Assembly: GCF_020783655.1 (NCBI RefSeq)
Contig: NZ_JAJGQH010000008.1
Coordinates: 176,151 to 240,150 of the forward strand
Direction: 5' to 3'
From: Xanthomonas melonis
Lineage (GTDB): Bacteria; Pseudomonadota; Gammaproteobacteria; Xanthomonadales; Xanthomonadaceae
Length of the DNA: 64,000 nt
In this document: one piece after another, positions 30,105 through 39,308 of the stretch
Numbering within the stretch: position 1 is the first letter of the stretch
Layout of the letters: each line of letters opens with the position of its first letter
Notes under the pieces: model-generated
What the model was told of the DNA's origin: nothing
The model's database searches: none
The model's input: only the letters and a program-made list of their open reading frames with translations
Translations under genes and position numbers: made by a program

Positions 30105-31601
30105 TCAGGCCGCCTCGGCTTGCGCCTGGCGTGGGCCTTCCTTCAATGCGCGTGCGATCAGGCCGACCAGCAGATCCAGCTCGTCTTCGTCCATGGCGAA
30201 GTGCGGAGTGAACCGCAGCGAGTTCTCGCCGCCGTGGATCACGTTGACGCCGCGCTGGCGCAGCCACTCCTCGGTGGAGCCGGCGCCGTAGCACTTGTAT
30301 TGCGGCGCGAGTTCGCAGGAAAACAGCAGGCCGGTTCCCTGCACCTTGGTGATCGGCCCGCCGAGCTCGGCTTGCAGTGCCTGCAGCTTGGCGATCGCCT
30401 GCGCGCCGCGCACGCGGATGTTCTCGCGCACCTGCGCAGTGAACAGGGCCAGCGTGGCGCAGGCCACGTCGAGCGCGCGCGGGTTGGTGGTCATGGTGTT
30501 GCCGTAGGTGCCCTTGCGATACACCTGCGCGGCATGTTCGGTGACCGCCAGCACCGACAACGGGTATTGCGCTGCGTTGAGCGCCTTGGAGTAGGTTTCC
30601 AGATCCGGCGGGTCGAGCCGCTCGAAGCCGGGGTAATCCACCACCGACAGCACGCCGTGCGCGCGCAGCCCGGCCTGGATGGAATCCACCAGCAGCAGGC
30701 TGCCATGGCTGCGTGTGAGCGCGCGTGCGGCGGCGTAGAACTCGGCCGGCAGGGCGCGCCCCGGATCGCCTTCGCCCATCACCGGCTCCAGGAACACCGC
30801 CTCGATGAACCAGTGATTGCGCGCGGCCTCGTCGAAGGCATGCTGCAACGCCGCCACGTCGTACGGAGCGATGGCGATCACCGAATCCTCGTCGCGATAG
30901 CTGGCCAGATACTTGGTGTAGGTCTTGCGGCTGGAGTCGGAGTACAGCCCGGGGCGGTCGGTACGGCCGTGGAAGCTGCCCTTGACCACCAGGCGCTTGA
31001 TGCGGGCGCCGGCATGGCGTGCGCCTGGGTCGGTATGCAGCTTGGCGTTGGTGTCCACGATGCGCGCGGCCAGGCCCACGGCTTCCGATCCGGAATTCAG
31101 GCACATGAAACGCGCGAATGGACAGCCGCCGCGGCTGTGGCCGATCTCCGCGCGCAGGGCGCGGTCGAGCCGGCGCTGCGCCAGGCTGGGCGTCATCACG
31201 TTGGCCATCACCTGCGGCCGTGCCATCGCGTCCAGCACCGGCGTGGGGGTATGGCCGAAGCCCAGCATGCCGTAGCCGCCGGCGTCGTAGAGCACCGCGC
31301 CCTTGAGCGTGACCACCCACGGGCCGCGCGCGGCCAGCGCCACATAGGGCGTGACCGCATCGTCGGCGTAGAAGTTGATGAAACCGTCCTGTACGGCGGC
31401 GATCTGCGCCGCTTCGTCCAGATCGAGCAGGTCGGCGGCCTCGGCGCGTACCAGCGCGTATTCGGCGGCGGCCGCGGCGATGGCCTGCACGAGGTCCGGA
31501 TGGTTGCCGGCCAGGCGCGCGACCGCGGCATCGTCCAGGCCATCGGTCAGGCGGCGCCCTGTGTGGGCACGCAGCGGGGCGAGCGGGGCGAGAACGGACA
31601 T
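30105..31601 (-). CDS. Class III PLP-dependent aminotransferase
   Basis: A 498-residue protein from the ATG at 31599-31601, preceded by CAGGAGA. Fold-type I class III features are visible: the phosphate-binding LNSGSEAVGLAAR near residue 170, Asp306 in LLVDSIQAGLR that pairs with the PLP ring nitrogen, and Lys339 in TYSKALNAAQYP for the Schiff base. GNTMTTNP and a C-terminal RFTPHFAMDEDELDLLV complete the family. The amino donor cannot be named; ornithine- or lysine-type substrates are common in this class. It is divergent from an Lrp/AsnC-type gene at 31724, which probably controls it in response to an amino acid. Confidence 0.85.
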   Translation of the reverse strand: MSVLAPLAPLRAHTGRRLTDGLDDAAVARLAGNHPDLVQAIAAAAAEYALVRAEAADLLDLDEAAQIAAVQDGFINFYADDAVTPYVALAARGPWVVTLKGAVLYDAGGYGMLGFGHTPTPVLDAMARPQVMANVMTPSLAQRRLDRALRAEIGHSRGGCPFARFMCLNSGSEAVGLAARIVDTNAKLHTDPGARHAGARIKRLVVKGSFHGRTDRPGLYSDSSRKTYTKYLASYRDEDSVIAIAPYDVAALQHAFDEAARNHWFIEAVFLEPVMGEGDPGRALPAEFYAAARALTRSHGSLLLVDSIQAGLRAHGVLSVVDYPGFERLDPPDLETYSKALNAAQYPLSVLAVTEHAAQVYRKGTYGNTMTTNPRALDVACATLALFTAQVRENIRVRGAQAIAKLQALQAELGGPITKVQGTGLLFSCELAPQYKCYGAGSTEEWLRQRGVNVIHGGENSLRFTPHFAMDEDELDLLVGLIARALKEGPRQAQAEAA

Positions 31602-31692
31602 GGCGCGTCTCCTGCAAGGTGTCGGTGTCTTTTCTATTATCGGCAGGGGATCGGCGTTTGGCAGCGTGAATTCTGGCGAGATGTGCGCTATT

Positions 31693-31709
31693 TTCGTCGA
31701 TTCGCCGAA
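31693..31709. promoter_or_regulatory. Candidate Lrp/AsnC operator
   Basis: An imperfect dyad, TTCGTCG-ATT-CGCCGAA (one mismatch), sits in the 122-base divergent region 15 bases before the regulator start codon. Position fits autoregulation and control of the aminotransferase. This is a single-site guess. Confidence 0.4.
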
Positions 31710-31723
31710 ACGATTGGGCAAAA

Positions 31724-32155
31724 ATGAAGGTCACCCCGTCCGATGAGCGCCTGTTGTCGCTGCTGCGCGAGGATGCCCGCGCCTCCACCGCGCAGATTGC
31801 GCGCCGACTCGGGCTCTCGCGCACCACCGTGCAGAGCCGTATCGAGAAACTCGAACGCGACGGCGTGATCAGCGGCTACACGGTGCGCACGCACGATGCG
31901 TACGATCAGGGCCGCATCCGCGCCCACATCCTGATCACCGTCTTGCCGAAGAAGATGGCGGCGGTGGTCAAGGCGCTGCGTGACATTCCCGAGGTGCGCC
32001 TGCTGCATTCGGTCAGCGGCGCCTACGACCTGATCGCCTTGGGCGTGGTGGGCGGCGTCAACGAAATGGACGTGCTCACCGACGCCATCGGCGCCCTGGA
32101 CGGGGTGGAGCGCACGACCAGTTCGATCATTTTGTCGACCAAATTCGAGCGGTGA
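31724..32155 (+). CDS. Lrp/AsnC-family transcriptional regulator
   Basis: A 143-residue protein, the usual size. The N-terminal winged helix-turn-helix reads DERLLSLLREDARASTAQIA and then RRLGLSRTTVQSRIEKLERD. The C-terminal RAM ligand-binding domain follows (HILITVLPKKMAAVVKAL, EVRLLHSVSGAYDLIALG). These regulators bind amino acids and commonly control a divergent transport or catabolic gene, here the class III aminotransferase at 30105-31601. The effector is unknown. Confidence 0.93.
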   Translation: MKVTPSDERLLSLLREDARASTAQIARRLGLSRTTVQSRIEKLERDGVISGYTVRTHDAYDQGRIRAHILITVLPKKMAAVVKALRDIPEVRLLHSVSGAYDLIALGVVGGVNEMDVLTDAIGALDGVERTTSSIILSTKFER

Positions 32156-32162
32156 TAGAGCC

Positions 32163-32302
32163 GGGATTCGGCATTGGGGATTGGGGATTCGTAAAAGCGG
32201 GGCAGGTCCAGGCCGTACACCCTCAAGCCAATGGATCCGGCTCTTGCGAATCCCGAATCCCGAATCTCCAATCCCTGCCTCACTGCGAATCCCGAATCCC
32301 CG
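32163..32302. repeat. GGGATT-type repeat tract upstream of queA
   Basis: Runs of 6-8 base words such as GGGATTCGG, ATTGGGG and GGGATTCG on one side (32163-32195) face the complementary GAATCCC/CCAATCCC words on the other (32245-32302). The two halves can pair into a long imperfect hairpin. A related tract lies on the other side of queA at 33389-33480. Confidence 0.75.
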
Positions 32303-32347
32303 CCGCAGTTACAATGCCCGGCTCCTCAGCCAACCAGTCCTGCGGCC

Positions 32348-33388
32348 TTGAAGAAGTCCGATTTCCATTACGACCTGCCCGATGAGCTGATCGCGCAGGC
32401 GCCGCTGGCCGAACGTGCCGCCAGCCGCCTGCTGGTGGTGCCGCCGGCGCCAGCGGCCTTCGACGACCGCCAGGTGCGCGATCTGCCGGAACTGCTGCAG
32501 CCCGGCGATCTGCTGATCTTCAACGACACCCGGGTGATCCCGGCGCGGCTGTTCGGGCAGAAGGCCAGCGGTGGACGGGTGGAGATCCTGATCGAGCGGC
32601 TGCTGGGCGAGCGCGAGGCGCGGGTGCAGATCGGCGCCAGCAAGTCGCCCAAGGCCGGCAGCCTGATCGCGCTCGACGCCGGCGGCCAGGCCGAGGTGCT
32701 GGGCCGCGACGGCGAGTTCTACCTGCTGCGCTTCGACATCCCCGCGCCGCTGCAGCAATGGCTGCCCGAGGCCGGGCGGCTGCCGCTGCCGCCCTACATC
32801 CGCCGCGAGCCGGGCCTGGAAGACCGCGAGCGCTACCAGACCGTGTTCGCGCGCGAAGTCGGTGCGGTCGCCGCGCCGACCGCCGGCCTGCATTTCGACG
32901 AGGCCTTGCTGGCGCGCCTGCGCGAGCGTGGGGTGGAATTCGGCCATGTCACCCTGCATGTCGGCGCCGGCACCTTCCAGCCGGTGCGGGTGGACAGGCT
33001 GGATCAGCATGTGATGCACACCGAATGGCTCAATGTCGGTGCGGCGCTGGTCGAACAGGTGCGGCACACCCGTGCACGTGGTGGCCGCGTCATCGCGGTG
33101 GGCACCACCGTGGTGCGCTCGCTGGAAAGCGCCTGGCGCAAGACCGAGGCCGCACCCGAGGGCGAGTTGCAGCCGTTCGCCGGCGAAACCCAGATCTTTA
33201 TCCTGCCCGGCTACCGCATCCGCAGCGTCGACGCGATGGTGACCAATTTCCATCTGCCCGAGAGCACGCTGCTGATGATGGTCTCCGCCTTCGCCGGCCG
33301 TGAGCGCATCTTCGAGGCGTACCGGCACGCCATCGCGCAGCGCTACCGCTTCTTTTCGTATGGCGATGCGATGTTGTTGTGGAGCAGG

Positions 33389-33418
<30 letters not shown>
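32348..33418 (+). CDS. queA: QueA, S-adenosylmethionine:tRNA ribosyltransferase-isomerase
   Basis: A 356-residue protein. The start is TTG 32348, which gives the family N-terminus (M)[18 protein letters not shown]; upstream in-frame codons run through repeat DNA. Core motifs are intact: [40 protein letters not shown] [13 protein letters not shown], and [19 protein letters not shown]. It builds the epoxyqueuosine ring in the wobble base of Tyr, His, Asn and Asp tRNAs. The last residues, [10 protein letters not shown], are encoded by the downstream GGGATTGGGG repeat, so the normal C-terminus appears to have been replaced by repeat DNA. It precedes tgt, the partner enzyme of the pathway. Confidence 0.97.
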
Positions 33419-34633
<1,215 letters not shown>

Positions 34634-34764
34634 GCCCTGCCGTCCGCGCGCCGGCGCGGACGGGGTTGGACCCGCGTGGCATAATTCCCGGCTGTTCCGC
34701 CCAGGCGGTACCTGAATAGCGAGCGCGCCCGTGGGCGGGCTGGCACCAAACTAGGATGCATTGA

Positions 34765-35118
34765 ATGAATTTGCTCGATTTCCTGATCCCCGCAGCCCAG
34801 GCCCAAGCGGCCGGCGGCGCAGCGGCACCCGGCTCGGTGGGAGGGCTGTCCACCTTCGCACTGCCGATCATCCTGATCGTGGTCATGTACTTCCTGATGA
34901 TCCGCCCGCAGATGAAGCGCCAGAAGGAACACAAGTCGTTGCTGGACAAGCTGGCGCGCGGCGATGAGGTCATCACCTCCGGCGGCGTCGCCGGTGTGAT
35001 CACTGATATCGGCGAAAACTTCATCACCGTGGAAGTGGCCGACAACGTGCGCATCCGCGTGCAGAAGAGTGCGGTGGGGCACGTGCTGCCCAAGGGCACC
35101 CTGAAGTCGGCCAGCTGA
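34765..35118 (+). CDS. yajC: YajC, Sec translocon accessory subunit
   Basis: A 117-residue inner-membrane protein. One transmembrane helix spans about residues 28-48 (LSTFALPIILIVVMYFLMIR) and is followed by the conserved PQMKRQKEHKSLLDKLARGDEVITSGG. The cytosolic beta domain ends in LPKGTLK. YajC associates with SecDF and SecYEG. It sits directly upstream of secD. Confidence 0.97.
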   Translation: MNLLDFLIPAAQAQAAGGAAAPGSVGGLSTFALPIILIVVMYFLMIRPQMKRQKEHKSLLDKLARGDEVITSGGVAGVITDIGENFITVEVADNVRIRVQKSAVGHVLPKGTLKSAS

Positions 35119-35165
35119 GCGCCGGCCGTCGGCGCATGCGCCATCGGTAGGCGTTGCCGGCGCTC
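35117..35165 (+). terminator. Long hairpin after yajC (possible attenuator)
   Basis: Perfect 10-base inverted arms GAGCGCCGGC (35117-35126) and GCCGGCGCTC (35156-35165) enclose a second palindrome, GGCGCATGCGCC (35131-35142). The left arm overlaps the yajC stop codon. There is no T tract, so it could slow or process the transcript rather than end it. The remainder of the 325-base gap to secD shows no gene. Confidence 0.4.
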
Positions 35166-35443
35166 GAAATCGGCAGGTACCCCCCGTACACTCCGGTTTC
35201 TTCGCGTCGGCGCACCCCGGCGCGTGCCCGGTCGGTTGCTCGCCTGTTCCATGCAAGCATCACCACCGCTGCGCGGCCGCCAGGCCGGCGCAGTCGGTGC
35301 ACCGGGTCGAACCGGGCCGCAGGTCCGCTTCGGGACCGTGCACCCCGCATCCACCGGATGACCGCAGGCGACGGTGTCGGTCGCTTGAAGTCGTTCTCAC
35401 TGCTAGGCGCGGCGCCGGGATGGTGCCGCGCGGGACTGTCGCA

Positions 35444-37288
35444 ATGCTCGAATTTCCTCGCTGGAAGTACTTCCTGATCCTGCTGGTGCTGGCGGTCAGC
35501 GCGTTGTACGCGCTGCCCAACGTCTATCAGCAGGACCCGTCCGTGCAGATCACCGCCAGCCGCGGTGCGCAGCTCGACGACGCATTGCGCAGCCGTATCG
35601 ACGGCGAGCTCAAAAGCGCCGGCATCACGCCCAAGGCGATCACCAAAGAGGGCGAGAGCCTGATGGTGCGGCTGTCCTCGCTGCAGGCGCAGAGGCGCGC
35701 TAACGACGCACTGCGTCAGCAGCTGGGCGAGAACTACACGGTGGCGCTGAGTCTGGCCTCCACCGTGCCCGATTGGGTGGCTCGCCTGGGCGGCAAGCCC
35801 ATGGTGCTGGGCCTGGACCTGGTGGGCGGCGTGCACTTCGCCATGCAGGTCGATCAGAAGGCCGCGCTGGAAAAACGCCTGGACGGTTTTGCCGAAGACA
35901 TCCGCACCACCTTGCGCGATGCCCGCATCGCCTACCGCTCGGTGGAACGTCGCGCCGACAACAGCATCCAGATCAGCCTGGGCGAAGGCGCCAATGCCGA
36001 CGCCGCGCGGGTGGCACTGGCCAAGGCGCAGCCGACCCTGACCTATGACGTCAGCGGCCAGAACATCGCGGTGAAGGTGCCCGAGGCCGAGCTCAAGCAG
36101 ATCGCCAGCGGCGCGATCGAGCAGAACCTGACCACCTTGCGCAATCGCGTCAATGCCCTGGGCGTGTCCGAGCCGACCATCCAGCGCCAGGGCGAAGACC
36201 GCATCGTGGTCGAGCTGCCCGGCCTGCAGGACACGGCCGAAGCCAAGCGCCTGATCGGCGCTACCGCCTCGCTGGAGTTCCGCGCGGTGGTCGAAGGCAA
36301 CGCCGAGGATGCCGTGCGCACCGGCACCATTCCGCCGGAAGCCAAGGTCTATCGCCTGCGCGACAGCAACGCGCCGGTGCTGCTGAGCAAGCGCGCGCTG
36401 GTGACCGGCGACCAGATGGTCAATGCCTCCGTCAGTACCGACCAGAACGGCATGCCGGCGGTGGGCGTGACGCTCAACAACGTGGCCGGCCAGCGCATGT
36501 TCGACTACACCAGCGCCAACGTCGGCAAGCTGATGTCGGTGGTCTATATCGAGCGCATTCCCACTGTGACCATGGTCGACGGCAAGGAAGTGCGCAGCGT
36601 GCGGGTCAAGGAAGAGGCGCTGGCGCCGACCCGGATCGCCGGCGTGTTCGGCAAGAACTTCCAGACCACCGGTCTGGAAAAGACCGAAGCCGAGAACCTG
36701 GCCAAGCTGCTGAAATCCGGCTCGCTGGCCGCGCCGATGGACTTCGTCGAAGAATACGTGATCGGCCCGAGCCTGGGCGCGGAGAACGTGGAGCGCGGCG
36801 TGACCGCAGTGGTCTACTCGTTCCTGTTCACCCTGGTGTTCTTCACCATCTACTACCGCGTCTTCGGTGCGATCACCTCGGTGGCGCTGCTGTTCAACCT
36901 GCTGATCGTGGTGGCGGTGATGTCGCTGTTCGGCGCCACCATGACGCTGCCGGGTTTCGCCGGCCTGGCGTTGTCGGTGGGTCTGTCGGTGGACGCCAAC
37001 GTGCTGATCAACGAGCGTATCCGCGAAGAGTTGCGGTTGGGCGTGCCGCCCAAGTCGGCGATCGCCGCAGGTTACGAAAAGGCCGGCGGCACCATTCTCG
37101 ACGCCAACCTGACCGGCCTGATCGTGGCGGTGGCCTTGTACGCATTCGGCACCGGTCCGCTGAAGGGCTTCGCGCTGACCATGATGATCGGTATTTTCGC
37201 CTCGATGTTCACCGCGATCACGGTGTCGCGTGCGCTGGCGGTGTTGATCTATGGCAGCCGCAAGAAGCTGAAGTCGGTCGCTATCTAA
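35444..37288 (+). CDS. secD: SecD, protein-export membrane subunit
   Basis: A 614-residue RND-superfamily protein, close to the E. coli length. ATG 35444 gives the standard start MLEFPRWKYFLILLVLAVS with the first transmembrane helix. The large periplasmic P1 domain follows (VLGLDLVGGVHFAMQVD and later ALGVSEPTIQRQGEDRIVVE). Five C-terminal helices carry the SecD signature GLSVDANVLINERIREE. SecD with SecF uses proton motive force to pull substrates out on the periplasmic side. The TAA stop overlaps an ATG (TAATG) that opens a 25-codon frame leading to secF. Confidence 0.97.
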   Translation: MLEFPRWKYFLILLVLAVSALYALPNVYQQDPSVQITASRGAQLDDALRSRIDGELKSAGITPKAITKEGESLMVRLSSLQAQRRANDALRQQLGENYTVALSLASTVPDWVARLGGKPMVLGLDLVGGVHFAMQVDQKAALEKRLDGFAEDIRTTLRDARIAYRSVERRADNSIQISLGEGANADAARVALAKAQPTLTYDVSGQNIAVKVPEAELKQIASGAIEQNLTTLRNRVNALGVSEPTIQRQGEDRIVVELPGLQDTAEAKRLIGATASLEFRAVVEGNAEDAVRTGTIPPEAKVYRLRDSNAPVLLSKRALVTGDQMVNASVSTDQNGMPAVGVTLNNVAGQRMFDYTSANVGKLMSVVYIERIPTVTMVDGKEVRSVRVKEEALAPTRIAGVFGKNFQTTGLEKTEAENLAKLLKSGSLAAPMDFVEEYVIGPSLGAENVERGVTAVVYSFLFTLVFFTIYYRVFGAITSVALLFNLLIVVAVMSLFGATMTLPGFAGLALSVGLSVDANVLINERIREELRLGVPPKSAIAAGYEKAGGTILDANLTGLIVAVALYAFGTGPLKGFALTMMIGIFASMFTAITVSRALAVLIYGSRKKLKSVAI

Positions 37289-37365
37289 TGCGAGTCCCTC
37301 GCAAGAGCCCGTCTGTCATGCGAGTCCCTCGCAAGAGCCCGCACATCCATGTGCGGACTTTTTAG
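37288..37365 (+). CDS. Possible 25-codon leader peptide between secD and secF
   Basis: An uninterrupted frame from ATG 37288 (overlapping the secD TAA as TAATG) to TAG 37363-37365. It encodes MRVPRKSPSV, then a second MRVPRKSP, then HIHVRTF. The first 24 bases are exactly duplicated with a 30-base period, in phase, so the peptide repeats its first eight residues. The stop lies in the secF ribosome binding region and the last codons run through a hairpin (37339-37356). It might be translated by re-initiation after secD and open the hairpin. It may equally be chance within repeat DNA; no peptide family is known to me. Confidence 0.3.
   Translation: MRVPRKSPSVMRVPRKSPHIHVRTF
37339..37363 (+). 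terminator. Terminator/attenuator-like hairpin between secD and secF
   Basis: CCGCACAT-CC-ATGTGCGG (37339-37356) can form a 6-8 bp stem and is followed by ACTTTTT. This has the form of an intrinsic terminator but sits inside an operon, 15 bases before the secF start, so partial termination that lowers SecF relative to SecD is possible. Confidence 0.5.
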
Positions 37366-37377
37366 GAAGATCTTTCA

Positions 37378-38346
37378 ATGAAAATTTTTCCGCTTCACCT
37401 GATTCCCAACGACACCAAGATCGATTTCATGCGCTGGCGCAAACCGGTGCTGGTGTTGATGCTGGTGATCGCCGTCGCCTCGATCGGCGTGGTGGCCGGC
37501 AAGGGCTTCAATTACGCGCTGGAATTCACTGGCGGTACGCTGGTGCAGACCTCGTTCCAGAAGGCCGTGGACGTGGACCGGGTGCGTGAACAACTGTCCA
37601 AGGCCGGGTTCGAAAACGCCCAGGTGCAGAACGCCCGTGGCGGCAACGAGGTGATGATCCGCCTGCAGCCGCATGGCCAGCACAACAATCGCGACGATGC
37701 CGCACGCACCGTCGCCGAAGACGTGCGCAAGGCGGTGACCAGCGAAGAGAATCCGGCCACGGTGCAACCGGGCGAGTTCGTCGGCCCGCAGGTCGGCAAG
37801 GACCTGGCCTTGAACGGCGTGTACGCCACGGTGTTCATGCTGGTGGGCTTTCTGATCTATATCGCGTTCCGCTTCGAGTGGAAGTTCGCGGCGGTCGCCA
37901 GTCTCACCGCGCTGTTCGATCTGCTGGTCACGGTGGCCTATGTGTCGCTGACCGGCCGCGAGTTCGACCTGACCGTGCTGGCTGGCCTGCTGTCGGTGAT
38001 GGGCTTTGCGATCAACGACATCATCGTGGTGTTCGACCGTGTGCGCGAAAACTTCCGCGCGCTGCGCGTGGAGCCGCTGGAAGTGCTCAACCGCTCGATC
38101 AACCAGACGCTGTCGCGCACGGTGATCACGGCGGTGATGTTCTTCCTGTCGGCGATGGCGCTGTACATCTACGGCGGCGAATCGATGGAAGGCCTGGCCG
38201 AGACCCACATGATCGGTGCGGTGATCGTGGTGATCTCCTCGGTGATCGTGGCCGTGCCGATGCTGAGCATCGGACCGTTCGCGGTGACCAAGCAGGATCT
38301 GCTGCCCAAGGCCAAGGACGTGGAGGCGCTGGCGCGTCGTCCTTGA
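37378..38346 (+). CDS. secF: SecF, protein-export membrane subunit
   Basis: A 322-residue partner of SecD in the inner membrane. It has a first transmembrane helix at about residues 20-40 (PVLVLMLVIAVASIGVVAG) and the conserved FTGGTLVQTSF in the periplasmic domain. The C-terminal helices include GFAINDIIVVFDRVRENFR, the SecF signature. Length is normal. AGGA about 10 bases upstream is its ribosome binding site. A strong terminator follows at 38374. Confidence 0.97.
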   Translation: MKIFPLHLIPNDTKIDFMRWRKPVLVLMLVIAVASIGVVAGKGFNYALEFTGGTLVQTSFQKAVDVDRVREQLSKAGFENAQVQNARGGNEVMIRLQPHGQHNNRDDAARTVAEDVRKAVTSEENPATVQPGEFVGPQVGKDLALNGVYATVFMLVGFLIYIAFRFEWKFAAVASLTALFDLLVTVAYVSLTGREFDLTVLAGLLSVMGFAINDIIVVFDRVRENFRALRVEPLEVLNRSINQTLSRTVITAVMFFLSAMALYIYGGESMEGLAETHMIGAVIVVISSVIVAVPMLSIGPFAVTKQDLLPKAKDVEALARRP

Positions 38347-38373
38347 TGGGTTGGTACTGGCCTGACGAAAAAG

Positions 38374-38394
38374 CCGCGCATTGCGCGGTTTTTT
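38374..38394 (+). terminator. Intrinsic terminator after secF
   Basis: CCGCGC-ATT-GCGCGG stem flanked by A5 before and T6 after, 27 bases past the secF stop. It closes the tgt-yajC-secDF transcription unit and also marks the left edge of the integron remnant. Confidence 0.9.
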
Positions 38395-38439
38395 CGTTTC
38401 TGGGTTGTACATCGTGACTGTGCGGTTGTGACTGTGACT

Positions 38440-38784
38440 CCACTACTCAAGATCTTGAACACTAGAGATCCCGTCGGACACGTGATGCCGATTGATACGC
38501 AATACATCGCGGGAGAGAAACACCAGCGCTGCCAACGCTGGCTTTGTGTGCCCGCAGACACCTGCGCTCCGGTCGCCAAGCGGGTGTGAACCCCTCGACC
38601 TCCACCTGGCCCATCTGCGCCGGATAACGCGTGCCGCTGACCAGGATGAAGGCCGTATCCAGCTCGGATAGGCCTGCTCGGTGCGCAGGCTTTAGTGCCG
38701 CTCCGGCAGGAGGTCGCGCACCTGATCGAGTAGCCAGAGAGGTGGAGGTGCTGTTACGCCACTGTTTTTGGGGGCGTATCTCAT
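38440..38784 (-). pseudogene. intI: Broken integron integrase (intI), N-terminal third only
   Basis: Read from the ATG at 38782-38784 leftward: PPPLWLLDQVRDLLPERH, then a TAA stop, then SLRTEQAYPSWIR. Intact integron integrases read RHYSLRTEQAYVYWIRRFI here, so the stop replaces the Tyr codon. A frameshift then moves the similarity to the frame SGTRYPAQMGQVEVEGF, matching the family RHPxEMGxxEVExFLTHL. A second shift gives PALAALVFLSRDVLRIN, matching QALAALLFLYREVL. About 110 of the usual 320-340 residues remain; the core-binding half and the catalytic Arg, His and Tyr are gone. One nonsense change, at least two frameshifts and a large deletion make this inactive. Confidence 0.8.
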
Positions 38785-38956
38785 ACGTCTGCGTCCTTGC
38801 TGGATAACACTCCAATGCGTCTGCATGGTCGAGGCCGCTCTCCATCGTGCTACCCCATGATTGCGAATAGGATTCCCCCCCCCCCATTCACAAAGTGCCA
38901 GCGATCGCAGATACTCCGTGCAACACCGCATTTCGGCGGTCCAATAGTAGTTAGGC
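38785..38956 (+). other. attI-like region and cassette junction
   Basis: This spacer lies between the integrase start and the first cassette and ends in GTTAGGC (38950-38956), the crossover core shape GTTRRRY. It should also contain the integrase and cassette promoters, which I could not place. A run of 11 C at 38875-38885 is notable and could be variable or a sequencing weak point. Confidence 0.6.
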
Positions 38957-38989
38957 GGTAGTGCTGTAAGTGCGGCGCGGCTTTCGTCT

Positions 38990-39280
38990 TTGGCAACAGG
39001 GCTGGCGCCTCAGCGGTCGGCTCCGGTACGCGGTCCCCTCGTCTCCCGCCATCGGATCGCGTGCTCCTTCGTCGTCCCGCTTCGTTGTCCCGCAGCGCTC
39101 ATTGCCTTGGGCGTCGGTCACATCAAGCTTCCAGCACCTCGGGCAAGCCCCAAGACCGCAATCTGTGGCATGCTCGGCTCTCGGCGGCAGTGCTGGGGAG
39201 CACGGTCCTTGCTTCACCACCTCCTGGCACCACCGTCTAACTATTCATTCAAGCCGACGCCGCTTCGCGGCGCGGCTTAA
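38990..39280 (+). CDS. Cassette 1: possible small protein reading into attC
   Basis: Cassette 1 spans 38951-39288. The best frame encodes 96 residues (MATGLAPQRSAPVRGP to SFKPTPLRGAA) and ends inside the attC site. Small hypothetical proteins with an attC-encoded tail of the form SFKPTPLRGAA are common by-products of integron annotation. The frame lacks a convincing ribosome binding site and the composition resembles the GC-rich chromosome. A minus-strand frame (38951-39220) is no better. The cassette may be non-coding or carry a promoter only. Confidence 0.25.
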   Translation: MATGLAPQRSAPVRGPLVSRHRIACSFVVPLRCPAALIALGVGHIKLPAPRASPKTAICGMLGSRRQCWGARSLLHHLLAPPSNYSFKPTPLRGAA

Positions 39281-39294
39281 TTCAGGCGTTAGCA
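39235..39294 (+). other. attC site of cassette 1
   Basis: Starts with GTCTAAC (39235-39241; R''-box form RYYYAAC) and ends at GCGTTAGC with crossover after G39288. In between, AAGCCG-A-CGCCGC-TTCG-CGGCG-CGGCTT forms the folded stem, with an unpaired A at 39257 as expected for strand-specific recognition. Confidence 0.85.
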
Positions 39295-39308
39295 GTCAAG
39301 GGGGAAGT

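Noticed and set aside
38462..38887. A 141-codon minus-strand frame that could be called a hypothetical gene
   Set aside because: It only stitches together pieces of the decayed integrase; similarity jumps between frames, so it is a pseudogene fragment.
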